From: Pseudoxanthomonas sp.
GTDB lineage: Bacteria; Pseudomonadota; Gammaproteobacteria; Xanthomonadales; Xanthomonadaceae
DNA: 8,908 nucleotides
Assembly (NCBI GenBank): GCA_026785795.1
Contig: JAJAZJ010000294.1
Span: 1 to 8,908 of the forward strand
Reading direction: 5' to 3'
Within the stretch, counting starts at the first letter, position 1; the number at the start of each line of letters is the position of its first letter. Positions 1 through 6,854 of this stretch are shown here, one piece after another. Below the pieces are notes generated by a model. The model worked only from the letters and a program-made list of their open reading frames with translations, ran no database searches and had not been told where the DNA came from. A program made the position numbers and the translations under genes.

Positions 1-608
1 AATACGAATCGCGCTCGTGGTTCAGGCGTTTCACCTATCGCTTCTATCGCAGCACGCCGGTGCTGCTGGGCATCGGCCCGATGTACCAGTTCGTGATCAA
101 GCACCGTTTCCCGTTCGATCTTCCCTTCACCTGGAAGAAGGAATGGGCCAGCGTGATGCTCAACAACCTGATGCTGCTTCTGGTGGGCGGTGCCCTGGGC
201 TTCGCCATCGGCTGGCACACCGTGCTGATGGTGCACCTGCCCATCGTGCTGCTGGCTGGGGCCATGGGCGTGTGGCTGTTCTACGTGCAGCACACCTTCG
301 AAGGTGCGTACTGGGCGCGCAAAGAGAACTGGGACGCCGGCAAGTCTGCGGTCGAGGGCAGCTCCTACTTTGACCTGCCGCGCGTGCTGCACTGGTTCAC
401 CGGCAACATTGGCTACCACCACATCCACCACCTCGCCAGCCGCATTCCCAACTACCGGCTGCGCGAGGCGTTCGAGTCCAGCGAGCTGCTGAAGGCGGCC
501 CCGCGCATAACCCTGTGGCAGAGCTTCAGGTCCGCGCGGCTCAAACTGTGGGACGAAAAAAGCCAGCAGATGGTGGGTTTCGACTACAGGCGCCGGGCTT
601 CCGCCTAA
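1..608 (+). CDS. Membrane fatty acid desaturase, C-terminal part (5' truncated by window)
   Basis: The reading frame is open from base 3 and ends at TAA 606-608, giving 201 visible residues of a protein whose family is usually about 330-370 aa. The family introduces a double bond into an acyl chain at a di-iron centre in the cytoplasmic membrane. Visible support is the third histidine box HHIHH at visible residues 139-143, inside [20 protein letters not shown], and the conserved QHTFEGAYW at about 96-104. Two hydrophobic segments lie at roughly 51-70 and 73-95. The motif spacing resembles the delta-12/omega-6 branch of the FA_desaturase family. The first two histidine boxes should lie upstream of base 1, so I cannot confirm that the protein is intact. 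Regioselectivity and the acyl carrier are not readable from the sequence. The gene ends 150 bp before the helicase start and looks independent of it. Confidence 0.9.
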   Translation, partial: YESRSWFRRFTYRFYRSTPVLLGIGPMYQFVIKHRFPFDLPFTWKKEWASVMLNNLMLLLVGGALGFAIGWHTVLMVHLPIVLLAGAMGVWLFYVQHTFEGAYWARKENWDAGKSAVEGSSYFDLPRVLHWFTGNIGYHHIHHLASRIPNYRLREAFESSELLKAAPRITLWQSFRSARLKLWDEKSQQMVGFDYRRRASA

Positions 609-646
609 GCGCGAAGGTTCGGCCTGCGGGCAGCGAGCGGGCCTTC

Positions 647-662
647 CCGATCCTCTGATCGG
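647..662. other. Small hairpin in the desaturase-helicase gap
   Basis: CCGATC (647-652) and GATCGG (657-662) form a perfect 6-bp stem around a CTCT loop, 39 bp after the desaturase stop. No T-tract follows, so it is at best a weak terminator. A longer weak pairing, GAAGG 613-617 with CCTTC 642-646, lies just before it. Nothing in the 609-758 gap looks like an extra gene. Confidence 0.3.
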
Positions 663-684
663 TCCGTGTACGCCGGGGTTTAGG

Positions 685-713
685 GCGACAGCTCAGGTCG
701 CAGGGCGCACAAT
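685..713 (+). promoter_or_regulatory. Candidate sigma-70 promoter for deaD-rluF
   Basis: GCGACA at 685-690 matches the -35 consensus at 4 of 6 positions. After a 17-bp spacer, CACAAT at 708-713 matches the -10 consensus at 4 of 6. The predicted transcript would begin near base 720 and carry a leader of about 40 nt before the ATG at 759. A 5-bp inverted repeat (GCGAC 685-689, GTCGC 697-701) overlaps the -35 box. Neither hexamer is strong, so this is only a candidate. Confidence 0.3.
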
Positions 714-746
714 ATGGCCTTGCGTCCGTCCAATCCGGGCCGCTCC

Positions 747-750
747 GGAG
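747..750 (+). promoter_or_regulatory. Ribosome binding site deciding the helicase start
   Basis: GGAG lies 8 nt before ATG 759. The alternative upstream ATG at 714 has no such site and would add 15 residues (including CC) unlike the start of the family, so 759 is preferred. Confidence 0.65.
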
Positions 751-758
751 CCTGCTGC

Positions 759-2738
759 ATGTCCACCGAACCCGAATCCACCCTGCTTTTCGCAGACCTT
801 GGCCTGTCCGCGCCGGTCCTGGCCTCGGTTATCGAGGTCGGCTACGAGTCGCCGTCGCCCATCCAGGCCGCCACCATCCCGGCGCTGCTGGCGGGCAAGG
901 ACGTGCTGGGCCAGGCCCAGACCGGCACCGGCAAGACCGCGGCGTTTGCCCTGCCGATCCTGTCGCGCCTGAAGCTGGAGCAGCGCAAGCCGCAGGCGCT
1001 GGTGCTGGCGCCGACCCGCGAGCTGGCCATCCAGGTGGCCGAAGCTTTCCATCGCTATGCCAACAAGATTCCCGGCTTCAACGTGCTCCCGATCTACGGC
1101 GGCCAGGGCTACGCCCCGCAGCTGTCAGCGCTCAAGCGCGGCGTGCACGTGGTGGTGGGAACCCCGGGGCGGGTGATCGACCATCTGGAACGCGGCACCC
1201 TGGACCTGTCCGAGCTGACCACGCTGGTGCTGGACGAAGCCGACGAAATGCTGCGCATGGGATTCATCGACGACGTGGAAACGGTGCTGAAGAAGACCCC
1301 GCCGTCGCGACAGGTCGCGCTGTTTTCCGCCACCATGCCCGCGGTCATCCGCCGCATCGCCCAGACCTACCTGCGCGAACCGCAGGAAGTGACCATCACC
1401 TCCAAGACCACCACCGCCAACAACATCCGCCAGCGCTACTGGTTCGTCAGCGGCATGCACAAGCTGGATGCGCTGACCCGGATCCTGGAAGCCGAGCCGT
1501 TCGAGGCGATGATCGTTTTCGTTCGCACCAAGCTGGGCACCGAGGAGCTGGCGCAGAAACTTCAGGCGCGCGGGCTGGCCGCCGCGGCCATCAACGGCGA
1601 CGTGCAGCAGCAGCAGCGCGAACGCACCATCCAGCAGCTCAAGGACGGCAAGCTGGACATCCTGGTGGCCACCGACGTGGCCGCACGCGGCCTGGACGTG
1701 GAGCGCATCAGCCATGTGCTGAATTACGACATCCCCTACGACACCGAAAGCTACGTGCATCGTATCGGCCGCACCGGTCGCGCCGGCCGCAGCGGCGATG
1801 CGATCCTGTTTGTCACTCCGCGCGAGAAGGGCATGCTGCGCTCGATCGAGCGCGCCACCCGCCAGCCGATCGAGGAGATGAAGCTGCCGACCGTGGAAGC
1901 GGTGAACAACATGCGGGTGGGCCGGTTCCTGGACAAGATCACCGAAACCCTAGCCTCCAACGAGCCGGGTGAATACCGCTCGCTGGTCGAGCGCTACGAG
2001 CAGGAAAACAACGTGCCGATGGTGGACATTGCCGCTGCACTGGTGCGCATGGTCCACGCCGACATGCCGTTGCTGCTCAGCCCGGACCGGGTTCCGGCCG
2101 CGCCGCAGGCCTATGCGCACAACGAGCGCAATGAAAGCGCTGAACGTCCCTCGCGCGGCGAACGCCCTGCACGTAGCGAACGCCCCGCCCCCGTGGAGCG
2201 CCCGGTGCGACGTGAAGCGCAGGCCCCCGCCGCGTTTCAGCGCCCCGCACCCCCGCGGCCGTTCGAGCAGCCGGTGCGTGAAACCTCGCGTATCGAGCGG
2301 CCCGAGCCTGTGCGTGATGCAGCCGAGCGTCCGCGCGTGGAGCGCACGTCTCGCGAGAAGCCCGAGATCGGCATGGAGTCGTTCCGCATCGAAGTGGGTC
2401 ACGCCCATGGCGTGAAGCCGGCCAACATCGTCGGCGCCATCGCCAACGAAGCCGGGCTGGACAGCAAGTACATTGGCCGCATCGACATCCAGGACGATTA
2501 CACGGTGCTGGACCTGCCCGAGGGCATGCCCAAGGAGCTGTTGATGCACCTGAAGAAGGTGTGGGTGTCCGGGCAGCAGCTGCGGATCCACAAGCTGGGT
2601 GAAGGCGACGCGGGCGGCGATACACCGCCGCGCAAGTTCAAGCCGGCCGCCGCGCGCACCGGGGCCAAGCCCTCTGGCTTCAAGCCGGGTCCGCCGGGCA
2701 AGCTGCACCGCAAGGGCCCGCCGAAGCCGCGTGAATGA
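759..2738 (+). CDS. deaD: DEAD-box ATP-dependent RNA helicase, DeaD/CsdA type
   Basis: This 659-aa protein should unwind or remodel structured RNA using ATP. CsdA in E. coli assists 50S ribosome assembly and mRNA decay in the cold. All helicase motifs are intact: Q motif with F11 and GYESPSPIQ 28-36, motif I AQTGTGKT 53-60, PTRELA 85-90, TPGR 135-138, DEAD 159-162, SAT 190-192, VATDVAARGLD about 303-313, and HRIGRTGR 334-341. A region of about 370-447 follows, then a disordered-looking linker at about 448-535 with six ERP tripeptides. Residues about 538-612 resemble the DbpA/CsdA RNA-binding domain (ESFRIEVGHAHGVKPANIVG onward). A basic Lys/Pro/Gly tail covers 613-659. The architecture fits DeaD/CsdA better than RhlB, RhlE or SrmB, which lack this C-terminal domain; DbpA has one but is much shorter. 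The stop codon lies inside the start of the pseudouridine synthase gene. Confidence 0.95.
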   Translation: MSTEPESTLLFADLGLSAPVLASVIEVGYESPSPIQAATIPALLAGKDVLGQAQTGTGKTAAFALPILSRLKLEQRKPQALVLAPTRELAIQVAEAFHRYANKIPGFNVLPIYGGQGYAPQLSALKRGVHVVVGTPGRVIDHLERGTLDLSELTTLVLDEADEMLRMGFIDDVETVLKKTPPSRQVALFSATMPAVIRRIAQTYLREPQEVTITSKTTTANNIRQRYWFVSGMHKLDALTRILEAEPFEAMIVFVRTKLGTEELAQKLQARGLAAAAINGDVQQQQRERTIQQLKDGKLDILVATDVAARGLDVERISHVLNYDIPYDTESYVHRIGRTGRAGRSGDAILFVTPREKGMLRSIERATRQPIEEMKLPTVEAVNNMRVGRFLDKITETLASNEPGEYRSLVERYEQENNVPMVDIAAALVRMVHADMPLLLSPDRVPAAPQAYAHNERNESAERPSRGERPARSERPAPVERPVRREAQAPAAFQRPAPPRPFEQPVRETSRIERPEPVRDAAERPRVERTSREKPEIGMESFRIEVGHAHGVKPANIVGAIANEAGLDSKYIGRIDIQDDYTVLDLPEGMPKELLMHLKKVWVSGQQLRIHKLGEGDAGGDTPPRKFKPAAARTGAKPSGFKPGPPGKLHRKGPPKPRE

Positions 2739-3483
2739 TCCAGCCAGCACGGGCGCACCGGTGACCACCACCCGCCTCAACAAGCACATCGCCGAAACCG
2801 GCTTCTGCTCGCGACGCGAGGCGGATCGGCTGATTGCGGACCGCCGGGTCACGGTCAACGGCATTGCCGCGGGCATGGGCGCCGTGGTGGGCGAGGGCGA
2901 TGAGGTCAAGGTGGACGGGCAGGCGCTGCGCGTGCGGCAGAAGCAGGCCGGCGGCCGCCGCCACGTCTACATTATGCTCAACAAACCCGTGGGCATCATC
3001 TGCACCACCGAGCAGGCGGTGGAAGGCAACATCATCGATTTCATCGACCACCAGCAGCGCATCTTTCCCATCGGGCGTCTGGACAAGGATTCGGAAGGCC
3101 TGATCCTGCTGACCAGCAACGGCGACATCGTCAACGAGATCCTGCGCGCCGAAAACCGGCACGAGAAGGAGTACCACGTGGCGGTCAACAAGCCGGTCAC
3201 CGATGAGTTGCTGCGCGGCATGGCCCGCGGTGTGCGCATCCGCGACGAGATGACCTTGCCGTGCAAGACGGCGAAGCTGGCCAAGTTCGGCTTCCGTGTC
3301 GTGCTGACCCAGGGCCTGAACCGGCAGATCCGGCTGATGGCCGCCGCCTTCGACTACCGGGTCAAGCAGCTGCGCCGGGTGCGCATTGACAACCTGAAGC
3401 TGGGCGCGCTCAAGCCAGGGCAATGGCGCAACCTGACCGAAGTGGAGCTGCGCGGCCTGCTGCCGCAGCGCACGGACTGGTAA
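2731..3483 (+). CDS. rluF: 23S rRNA pseudouridine synthase, RluF type
   Basis: RsuA/RluB/E/F-family enzymes isomerise uridine to pseudouridine; E. coli RluF acts on 23S U2604 and also on tRNA-Tyr. From GTG 2731 the protein is 250 aa. An S4 RNA-binding domain spans about 15-62 (RLNKHIAETGFCSRREADRL). The catalytic domain has LNKPVGI 83-89, GRLDKDSEGL 115-124 with catalytic Asp118, HEKEY 144-148, and QGLNRQIRLM 194-203. The closest remembered match is RluF, through IFPIGRLDKDSEGLILLT and LNRQIR. The long Lys-rich C-terminal tail of the E. coli enzyme is missing. GTG 2731 overlaps the helicase stop by 8 bp, implying translational coupling. GTG 2761 is an in-frame alternative that still keeps the whole S4 domain; neither has a clear Shine-Dalgarno sequence. 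The exact target uridine is inferred from family. Confidence 0.92.
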   Translation: MNDPASTGAPVTTTRLNKHIAETGFCSRREADRLIADRRVTVNGIAAGMGAVVGEGDEVKVDGQALRVRQKQAGGRRHVYIMLNKPVGIICTTEQAVEGNIIDFIDHQQRIFPIGRLDKDSEGLILLTSNGDIVNEILRAENRHEKEYHVAVNKPVTDELLRGMARGVRIRDEMTLPCKTAKLAKFGFRVVLTQGLNRQIRLMAAAFDYRVKQLRRVRIDNLKLGALKPGQWRNLTEVELRGLLPQRTDW

Positions 3484-3497
3484 ACCCAACCGCCATT

Positions 3498-3563
3498 GTA
3501 GGAGCGACTTAAGTCGCGATGGTTTTCCGTGTAGTGCTTCATCGCGACTTGCGTCGCTCCTGG
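3498..3563. repeat. REP inverted pair 1 (BIME-like)
   Basis: The left unit begins with GTAG (3498-3501) and contains the perfect 14-bp palindrome GCGACTTAAGTCGC (3504-3517). The right unit (3540-3563) is its inverted partner and contains GCGACTTGCGTCGC. The two units can also pair with each other, giving a long stem around a loop of about 19 nt. A GTAG head on a short palindrome is the hallmark of REP elements mobilised by RAYT/TnpA-REP proteins, including Stenotrophomonas SMAG repeats; that link is from family knowledge. It lies 14 bp after the rluF stop, between convergent genes, where it could stop transcription or protect mRNA ends. Confidence 0.8.
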
Positions 3564-3626
3564 GCGATGTATTTTTCGAGGGTGCTCCCGGGCTTCGAAG
3601 CTGCCAAGGCAAAGCCTGCAGCGCCC

Positions 3627-3693
3627 GTAGGAGCGGCGTAAGTCGCGATGGTTTTCCGTGTGGATCGGCAATCGCGACTTACGTCCCTCCTGC
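3627..3693. repeat. REP inverted pair 2 (BIME-like)
   Basis: This is a second copy of the same paired element. The left unit starts with GTAG at 3627-3630, and the inverted partner covers 3671-3693. The first 25 nt differ from pair 1 at two positions, and the right arm differs at two of 22. A 23-nt stretch (3639-3661) is identical to 3510-3532 and runs past the stem into the loop (GATGGTTTTCCGTGT). It ends 10 bp from the stop codon of the - strand permease. The 63 bp between the pairs (3564-3626) contain only a GCTTCGAAGC palindrome (3592-3601) and no gene. Confidence 0.8.
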
Positions 3694-3703
3694 ACGTGGT
3701 CTG

Positions 3704-4655
3704 TCAATCGATAATGCCCTTGGCTTCGGAGGTGCCGAGTATCTCGGGGTGAGCGATCCGCTTGCTGCGGTTGAGCAGTGGGTGCAGGAACACCGCGGCC
3801 AGGATGATGGCCACGCCCAGGTAGAACAGCGGGGTGAGCTCGCGCTGCTCATTGAGCAACACGATGGCCAGGAGGATTGCGTAGACCGGTTCCAGGTTGG
3901 TTACCAGCTGCACTGCATAGGCGCTGAGATGGCGCAGCGCGACCAGCGAGCGCGAACGGAAGCAGGGTGCAGGCCAGCGCAAGCACCAGCAGCAGCACGC
4001 CATCCTGCAGGCTGGGCAGGACCAGCAGCGCACCGGCGAAGGCGGGGAAGATCAGCGGCATCAGCGGCGCCAGCAGGGTCAGCAGCAGGGTGCCTGCGCC
4101 AAGTTCGACTGCGGTGACGGTCAGCGGGTCGCCGTGTTCCACCAGCCGTTTGTTCAACGAACCGAACAGCGCGACCAGCAGCGCCGAAAGCGCACCCACG
4201 GCAACCCCCACCCGCATCCCTTCCGGCACCCCGCCCACCACCAGGGCCACGCCGGGTAGCACCGCCAGGCCGAAGGCCAATTCGCGCGGCGAGAACGGCC
4301 GTCGCGCCAGCCACGGCTCGACCACGGAGGTAAAGGCAGGTGCCAGGGCGATGCAGGTGACTGCAACCGATGCGTTGGATAGCTTGATCGCGCCGTAAAA
4401 GGTCAGCCAGTGCAGGGCGACCAGGGCGCCGATGCCGGCGTAGGCCAGCAGCAGGCGCGGCGGCATGGCCCGCATTCCGCGCCACACGCTGGGCAGCAAC
4501 GCCAGGGTCACCACCACCAGCAGCATGCGCCACCAGACCAGCGGCAGCGCAGGCAGCGTGATCAGCTTGCCCAGGATCGCGGTGAAACCCCACAGCAGTA
4601 CGCAGAAGTGGATCTGCAGCTGGGCCTTGGCGGTGGCGGTCATGGGCATGCGCAT
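3704..4655 (-). pseudogene. EamA/DMT-family transporter, frameshifted
   Basis: This encodes a drug/metabolite-transporter-superfamily permease of the ten-helix EamA type; the substrate cannot be told. From ATG 4655 (MRMPMTATAKAQLQIHF) the first frame gives about 235 good residues, including LLWGFTAILGKLI and SNASVAVTCIALAPAFTSVVEP, ending in ACTLLPFA. It then degenerates and stops at 3849. The family sequence resumes in another frame at 3949 with SLVALRHLSAYAVQLVTNLE and runs to TGA at 3704-3706. The break lies at bases 3947-3953, where one surplus base, or more likely two missing bases (family pattern PFALSLVAL), breaks the frame. The unrepaired product would be 268 aa and lack the last two or so helices; repaired length is about 317 aa. 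There is no slippery heptamer, so I treat it as a pseudogene or a sequencing error. ATG 4649 and 4643 are alternative starts. Confidence 0.85.
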
Positions 4656-4747
4656 ATTGTCGCCGATGCACCTAGCTTCACCGCAATAGGCCTGGCATGG
4701 CGGGCTCCTGACCATGGACAGGGATGGGTAGCGTTCCGTGTCAACCG

Positions 4748-4845
4748 GTGTAGGAGCCGCGCGAACTGCGATACGTAATGCTCGCGGCCGCTGAGGTCCT
4801 GACGCAGGTCTGAGTCCACGGTCGCAGCTTGCGCAGCTCCTACAC
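4748..4845. repeat. REP-like inverted pair, second sequence type
   Basis: The left arm (4748-4771) begins GTGTAGGAGC and the right arm (4822-4845) ends GCTCCTACAC. They are inverted copies matching at 21 of 24 positions, separated by 50 bp. The GTAGGAGC head is shared with the 3498 and 3627 elements, but the stem differs (GCGCGAACTGCGA instead of GACTTAAGTCGCGA), so this is a related but distinct type. The spacer holds a GCGGCCGC palindrome (4784-4791) and no gene. It sits between divergent genes, just upstream of the exporter promoter. Confidence 0.7.
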
Positions 4846-4855
4846 GGCCGGGCGA

Positions 4856-4864
4856 TGCGATAAT
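4856..4864 (+). promoter_or_regulatory. Extended -10 promoter of the ABC exporter gene
   Basis: TG at 4856-4857 followed by C and GATAAT at 4859-4864 matches the extended -10 pattern (TGn plus 5 of 6 of TATAAT). No good -35 box is visible; the expected position lies inside the REP-like right arm. A start about seven bases downstream of the hexamer would fall on or next to the ATG at 4871, so the mRNA may have little or no leader. No Shine-Dalgarno sequence precedes that ATG, which fits. Confidence 0.45.
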
Positions 4865-4870
4865 CAGCGG

Positions 4871-6706
4871 ATGATATTCCGCTGGTTCGAATCGCTGATC
4901 GATGTGTTTGGCAAGCCTGAGCCGGGCATGCCGCCGCGTGGCGTGGTGCCGTTCTACCTGCACTACCTGCGCCAGGTCTGGCCGGTCATGGCGGTGCTGG
5001 GCGTGCTGGGGTTCGTGGTGGCGCTGGTTGAAGTCGCCATGTTTTATTTCCTGGGGCGGCTGGTGGATTTCACTACCCAGGCGCCCACCCCGGACTTCTT
5101 CGCCGTGCATGGCCGCGAGCTGCTGTTCATGGCCTTCGTGGCGATGGTGGCGCGACCGGTGCTGATCGCACTCAGCGACCTGCTGATGCACCAATCGGTG
5201 ACTCCGGGTTTGACCGCGCGCATCCGCTGGCAGCAGCACCAGTACGTGGTGCGGCAGAGCCTGTCCTTCTTCCAGAACGACTACGCTGGCCGCATTGCCA
5301 ACCGCATCATGCAGACCGGCGCGTCGCTGCGTGAATCGGCGGTGCAGATCATCGATGCACTGTGGTATGTGACCATCTACACCGGCAGCGCACTGTTCCT
5401 GTTCGCACAAGCGGACAAGCGACTGATGATCCCGCTGATCGTCTGGGTGTTCCTGTATATCAGCGCGCTGGCCTATTTCGTGCCACGGGTGAAGGAGCGT
5501 TCGTGGAAGGCGTCGGAAGCACGCTCGCGGCTGATGGGGCGCATCGTGGACGGCTATACCAATATCGCCACGTTGAAGCTGTTCTCGCATACGCGCCAGG
5601 AAGATGCCTACGTGGCAGAGGCCGTGCAGGAGAACGTGGAAAAGGTGCGCCTGATGACGCGCATGACCACCGGCATGGATGTCAGCCTGACCGTGCTCAA
5701 CGGACTGCTGGTGACCGTCACCGCGGCGCTGGGTTTGTGGCTGTGGCAGCAGGGCGCTATCACCGCCGGCGCCATTGCGCTGTCCATCGGCCTGGTGATC
5801 CGCATCGAAAGTATGTCCGGCTGGATCATGTGGGTCGTCAACGGCATCTTCGAGGACATCGGCACGGTGCAGGACGGCATGGAAACGGTGGCCAGGCCGC
5901 TTACCGTCGTCGATGCCGCGGGCGCGGTCCCGCTTGCCGTCACCCGCGGTGACGTGGATTTTCAGGACATACATTTCCACTATGGAAAAGCCGGCGGCGT
6001 GATCGCAGGGCTCAACCTGCAGGTTCGCGCGGGCGAGAAGATCGGCCTGATCGGGCCGTCAGGCGCGGGCAAGTCCACCTTGGTGAACGTGTTGCTGCGC
6101 CTGTATGACCTTGAGGCCGGACGCATCCTGATCGACGGGCAGGACATCGCCCAGGTGTCCCAGGAAAGCCTGCGCGGGCAGGTCGGCGTGGTTACGCAGG
6201 ATACCTCGCTGCTGCACCGTTCGATCCGCGACAACCTGCGTTACGGACGACCCGACGCGACCGAGGCCGAGCTGGTCGCGGCGGTGCGCAGTGCGCGCGC
6301 CGATGTCTTCATCGACGAACTGGTGGACGGTGATGGACTGCGTGGCTACGACGCGCAGGTCGGCGAGCGCGGGGTCAAGCTGTCCGGCGGCCAGCGCCAG
6401 CGCATCGCGATTGCGCGCGTGCTGCTGAAGGATGCACCGATACTGGTGCTGGACGAAGCGACGTCTGCGCTTGACTCGGAAGTGGAGGCCGCCATCCAGG
6501 ACAGCCTGGACATCCTGATGCAGGGCAAGACGGTGATCGCCATCGCCCATCGCCTGTCCACGATTGCGCGCATGGATCGTTTGGTGGTGATGGATCGCGG
6601 TGCAGTAGTTGAAACCGGAACCCACGCCGAGCTGATCGCGCGCGATGGCCTGTACGCACGCCTGTGGAAACGGCAGACCGGCGGGTTTGTCGCCGCCGAT
6701 CTTTGA
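4871..6706 (+). CDS. MsbA-like ABC exporter half-transporter (permease-ATPase fusion)
   Basis: This 611-aa inner-membrane protein joins a membrane domain (about 1-345) to a nucleotide-binding domain (about 360-600), and should export a substrate as a homo- or heterodimer. Hydrophobic segments lie near 38-60, 84-102, 163-179, 184-204, 270-292 and 296-310. The ATPase is complete: Walker A GPSGAGKST 395-403, Q-loop Gln443, signature LSGGQ 504-508, Walker B ILVLDE 524-529 with catalytic Glu529, D-loop SALD 532-535 and H-loop His560. The length and order match type IV exporters such as MsbA, LmrA and MdlB. Lipid, drug or peptide substrates cannot be distinguished, and no accessory gene is adjacent. 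The start at 4871 fits the near-leaderless promoter; an in-frame ATG at 4829 lies within the repeat and is unlikely. The gene stands alone, with a divergent permease remnant upstream and a convergent peptidase downstream. Confidence 0.93.
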   Translation: MIFRWFESLIDVFGKPEPGMPPRGVVPFYLHYLRQVWPVMAVLGVLGFVVALVEVAMFYFLGRLVDFTTQAPTPDFFAVHGRELLFMAFVAMVARPVLIALSDLLMHQSVTPGLTARIRWQQHQYVVRQSLSFFQNDYAGRIANRIMQTGASLRESAVQIIDALWYVTIYTGSALFLFAQADKRLMIPLIVWVFLYISALAYFVPRVKERSWKASEARSRLMGRIVDGYTNIATLKLFSHTRQEDAYVAEAVQENVEKVRLMTRMTTGMDVSLTVLNGLLVTVTAALGLWLWQQGAITAGAIALSIGLVIRIESMSGWIMWVVNGIFEDIGTVQDGMETVARPLTVVDAAGAVPLAVTRGDVDFQDIHFHYGKAGGVIAGLNLQVRAGEKIGLIGPSGAGKSTLVNVLLRLYDLEAGRILIDGQDIAQVSQESLRGQVGVVTQDTSLLHRSIRDNLRYGRPDATEAELVAAVRSARADVFIDELVDGDGLRGYDAQVGERGVKLSGGQRQRIAIARVLLKDAPILVLDEATSALDSEVEAAIQDSLDILMQGKTVIAIAHRLSTIARMDRLVVMDRGAVVETGTHAELIARDGLYARLWKRQTGGFVAADL

Positions 6707-6711
6707 TTTCC

Positions 6712-6846
6712 CCTCTCCCTTCGGAAGAGGCTGGCACGTAGCGACGGATAAGGGAGGGTCAATCAGAGGTCACGGAAAGCCATCCGTCGATCTCTTAGTC
6801 CGTTCCCTCATCCGCCCTTCGGGCACCTTCTCCCGGCGGGAGAAGG
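6712..6846. repeat. 135-bp imperfect palindromic element
   Basis: The whole gap between the exporter and the peptidase gene folds back on itself. The centre is ACGGA (6772-6776) pairing with TCCGT (6783-6787) around a 6-nt loop AAGCCA. Pairing continues with AGAGGTC (6765-6771) to GATCTCT (6789-6795, one wobble pair) past a single bulged base, then CGGATAAGGGA (6745-6755) to TCCCTCATCCG (6804-6814), 10 of 11. Each end has its own hairpin: CCTCT 6712-6716 with AGAGG 6726-6730 on the left, and a perfect 9-bp stem CCTTCTCCC 6826-6834 with GGGAGAAGG 6838-6846 on the right. It could act as a two-way terminator for the convergent genes, although neither end has a T-tract. Similar CCTTCTCCC palindromes are, from memory, common between proteobacterial genes. 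Confidence 0.75.
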
Positions 6847-6854
6847 CATCAGAG

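Noticed and set aside
714..758. Upstream ATG extending the helicase by 15 residues
   Set aside because: No ribosome binding site, the extension is unlike family N-termini, and it would overlap the candidate -10 box.
1950..2909. 319-codon open frame on the - strand opposite the helicase 3' half
   Set aside because: Low-complexity Arg/Leu/Ala/Gly composition and no motif; it is the shadow of the ERP linker and RNA-binding domain.
2680..3612. 310-codon open frame on the - strand opposite rluF
   Set aside because: It crosses the REP pair and lies opposite a gene with an intact catalytic motif; no family resemblance.
3498..3693. CRISPR-like repeat-spacer array
   Set aside because: Only two copies, each an inverted pair with GTAG heads, unequal inner loops and no regular spacers; this is REP/BIME structure.
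3940..3960. Programmed ribosomal frameshift in the EamA gene
   Set aside because: No slippery heptamer, no Shine-Dalgarno-like stimulator at the site, and DMT permeases are not known to be recoded.
4640..5980. Long open frame (446 codons) on the - strand opposite the ABC exporter
   Set aside because: Rich in His, Gln, Arg and Asp in the way antisense frames of GC-rich genes are, with no recognisable domain; the + strand carries a complete exporter with all motifs.
6826..6846. Classical rho-independent terminator at the right tip of the palindrome
   Set aside because: The 9-bp stem is perfect, but no T-tract follows on either strand, so it was kept as part of the repeat.
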